Positions 63,986-64,000 of a stretch of DNA of 64,000 bases are shown here, piece by piece. Location of the stretch: positions 56,299-120,298 of the forward strand of contig NZ_CAKUAT010000007.1 in the NCBI RefSeq assembly GCF_934636665.1. The letters run 5' to 3'. Position 1 is the first letter of the stretch, and each line of letters opens with the position of its first letter. The notes beneath the pieces were generated by a model. That model saw only the letters and a program-made list of their open reading frames with translations. It was not told where the DNA came from and ran no database searches. This stretch comes from an uncultured Senegalimassilia sp. Its GTDB lineage: Bacteria; Actinomycetota; Coriobacteriia; Coriobacteriales; Eggerthellaceae. Made by a program: the position numbers and the translations under genes.

Positions 63986-64000
63986 ACGACAACCTGCTTT

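Overview
The window is about 64 kb of dense, GC-rich bacterial chromosome. Shine-Dalgarno sites are mostly good, many gene joints overlap by a few bases, and several genes look leaderless. The gene set points to an anaerobic actinobacterium of the Coriobacteriia, probably Eggerthellaceae: a RecJ-helicase fusion, a PPi-type-motif phosphofructokinase, a giant two-module acyl-CoA dehydratase activase, a Tat-exported DMSO-reductase-family molybdoenzyme with ferredoxin and anchor subunits, Veg next to rsmA, and queDECF. The assignment is inference from gene content, not from a marker gene.

Layout. 1-8.3 kb: divergent phosphofructokinase (cut by the left edge), recJ-helicase overlapping relA/spoT, an MBL-fold hydrolase and a convergent PhoU-like protein. 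8.6-16.3 kb: TRIC-family membrane protein, zinc phospholipase C-like protein, UMF1-type MFS, lysC (with a likely internal start for a regulatory subunit), asd and tlyA. 16.3-25.2 kb: a large Tat-exported protein of unknown function and gltBD. 25.5-27.8 kb: a lower-GC accessory island bounded by 184-bp direct repeats that duplicate the 5' end of a tyrosine phosphatase gene. The island carries a 30-residue hydrophobic protein facing a candidate small RNA, with the look of a type I toxin-antitoxin pair, and a membrane-anchored coiled-coil protein. 28.3-37.7 kb: flavin-binding protein, GntR/YtrA-type regulator with paired operators and its membrane partner, SDR, ettA, UPF0210, metQ and a TetR regulator. 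37.7-47 kb: activase, rsmI, YgjP-type peptidase, DHA2 exporter and a secreted coiled-coil cell-wall enzyme. 47-53.6 kb: metG, tatD, a flavodoxin-like protein, rsmA, veg, tRNA-Ala(CGC) and a HAD phosphatase. 53.8-57 kb: a preQ1-I-like riboswitch followed by queD-queE-queC-queF. 57.1-62.6 kb: araC divergent from the molybdoenzyme operon, the whole module bracketed by related 65-bp direct repeats. 62.8-64 kb: PAP2 phosphatase and a small membrane protein.

Functional links. lysC and asd supply the first two steps of the aspartate pathway; gltBD makes glutamate; the queDECF operon is complete from the QueD step to preQ1 and is apparently feedback-controlled by preQ1. metG, tatD, the flavodoxin-like gene and rsmA form a dense run in one direction. 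The TetR gene sits 15 bp before the activase and the AraC gene is divergent from the molybdoenzyme operon, so each is the obvious candidate local regulator.

The least expected elements are the island at 25.5-27.8 kb (toxin-like peptide plus small RNA), the repeat-bracketed reductase module, and the repeat-bearing N-terminal extension of QueE. No CRISPR array, rRNA, transposase or integrase was seen.
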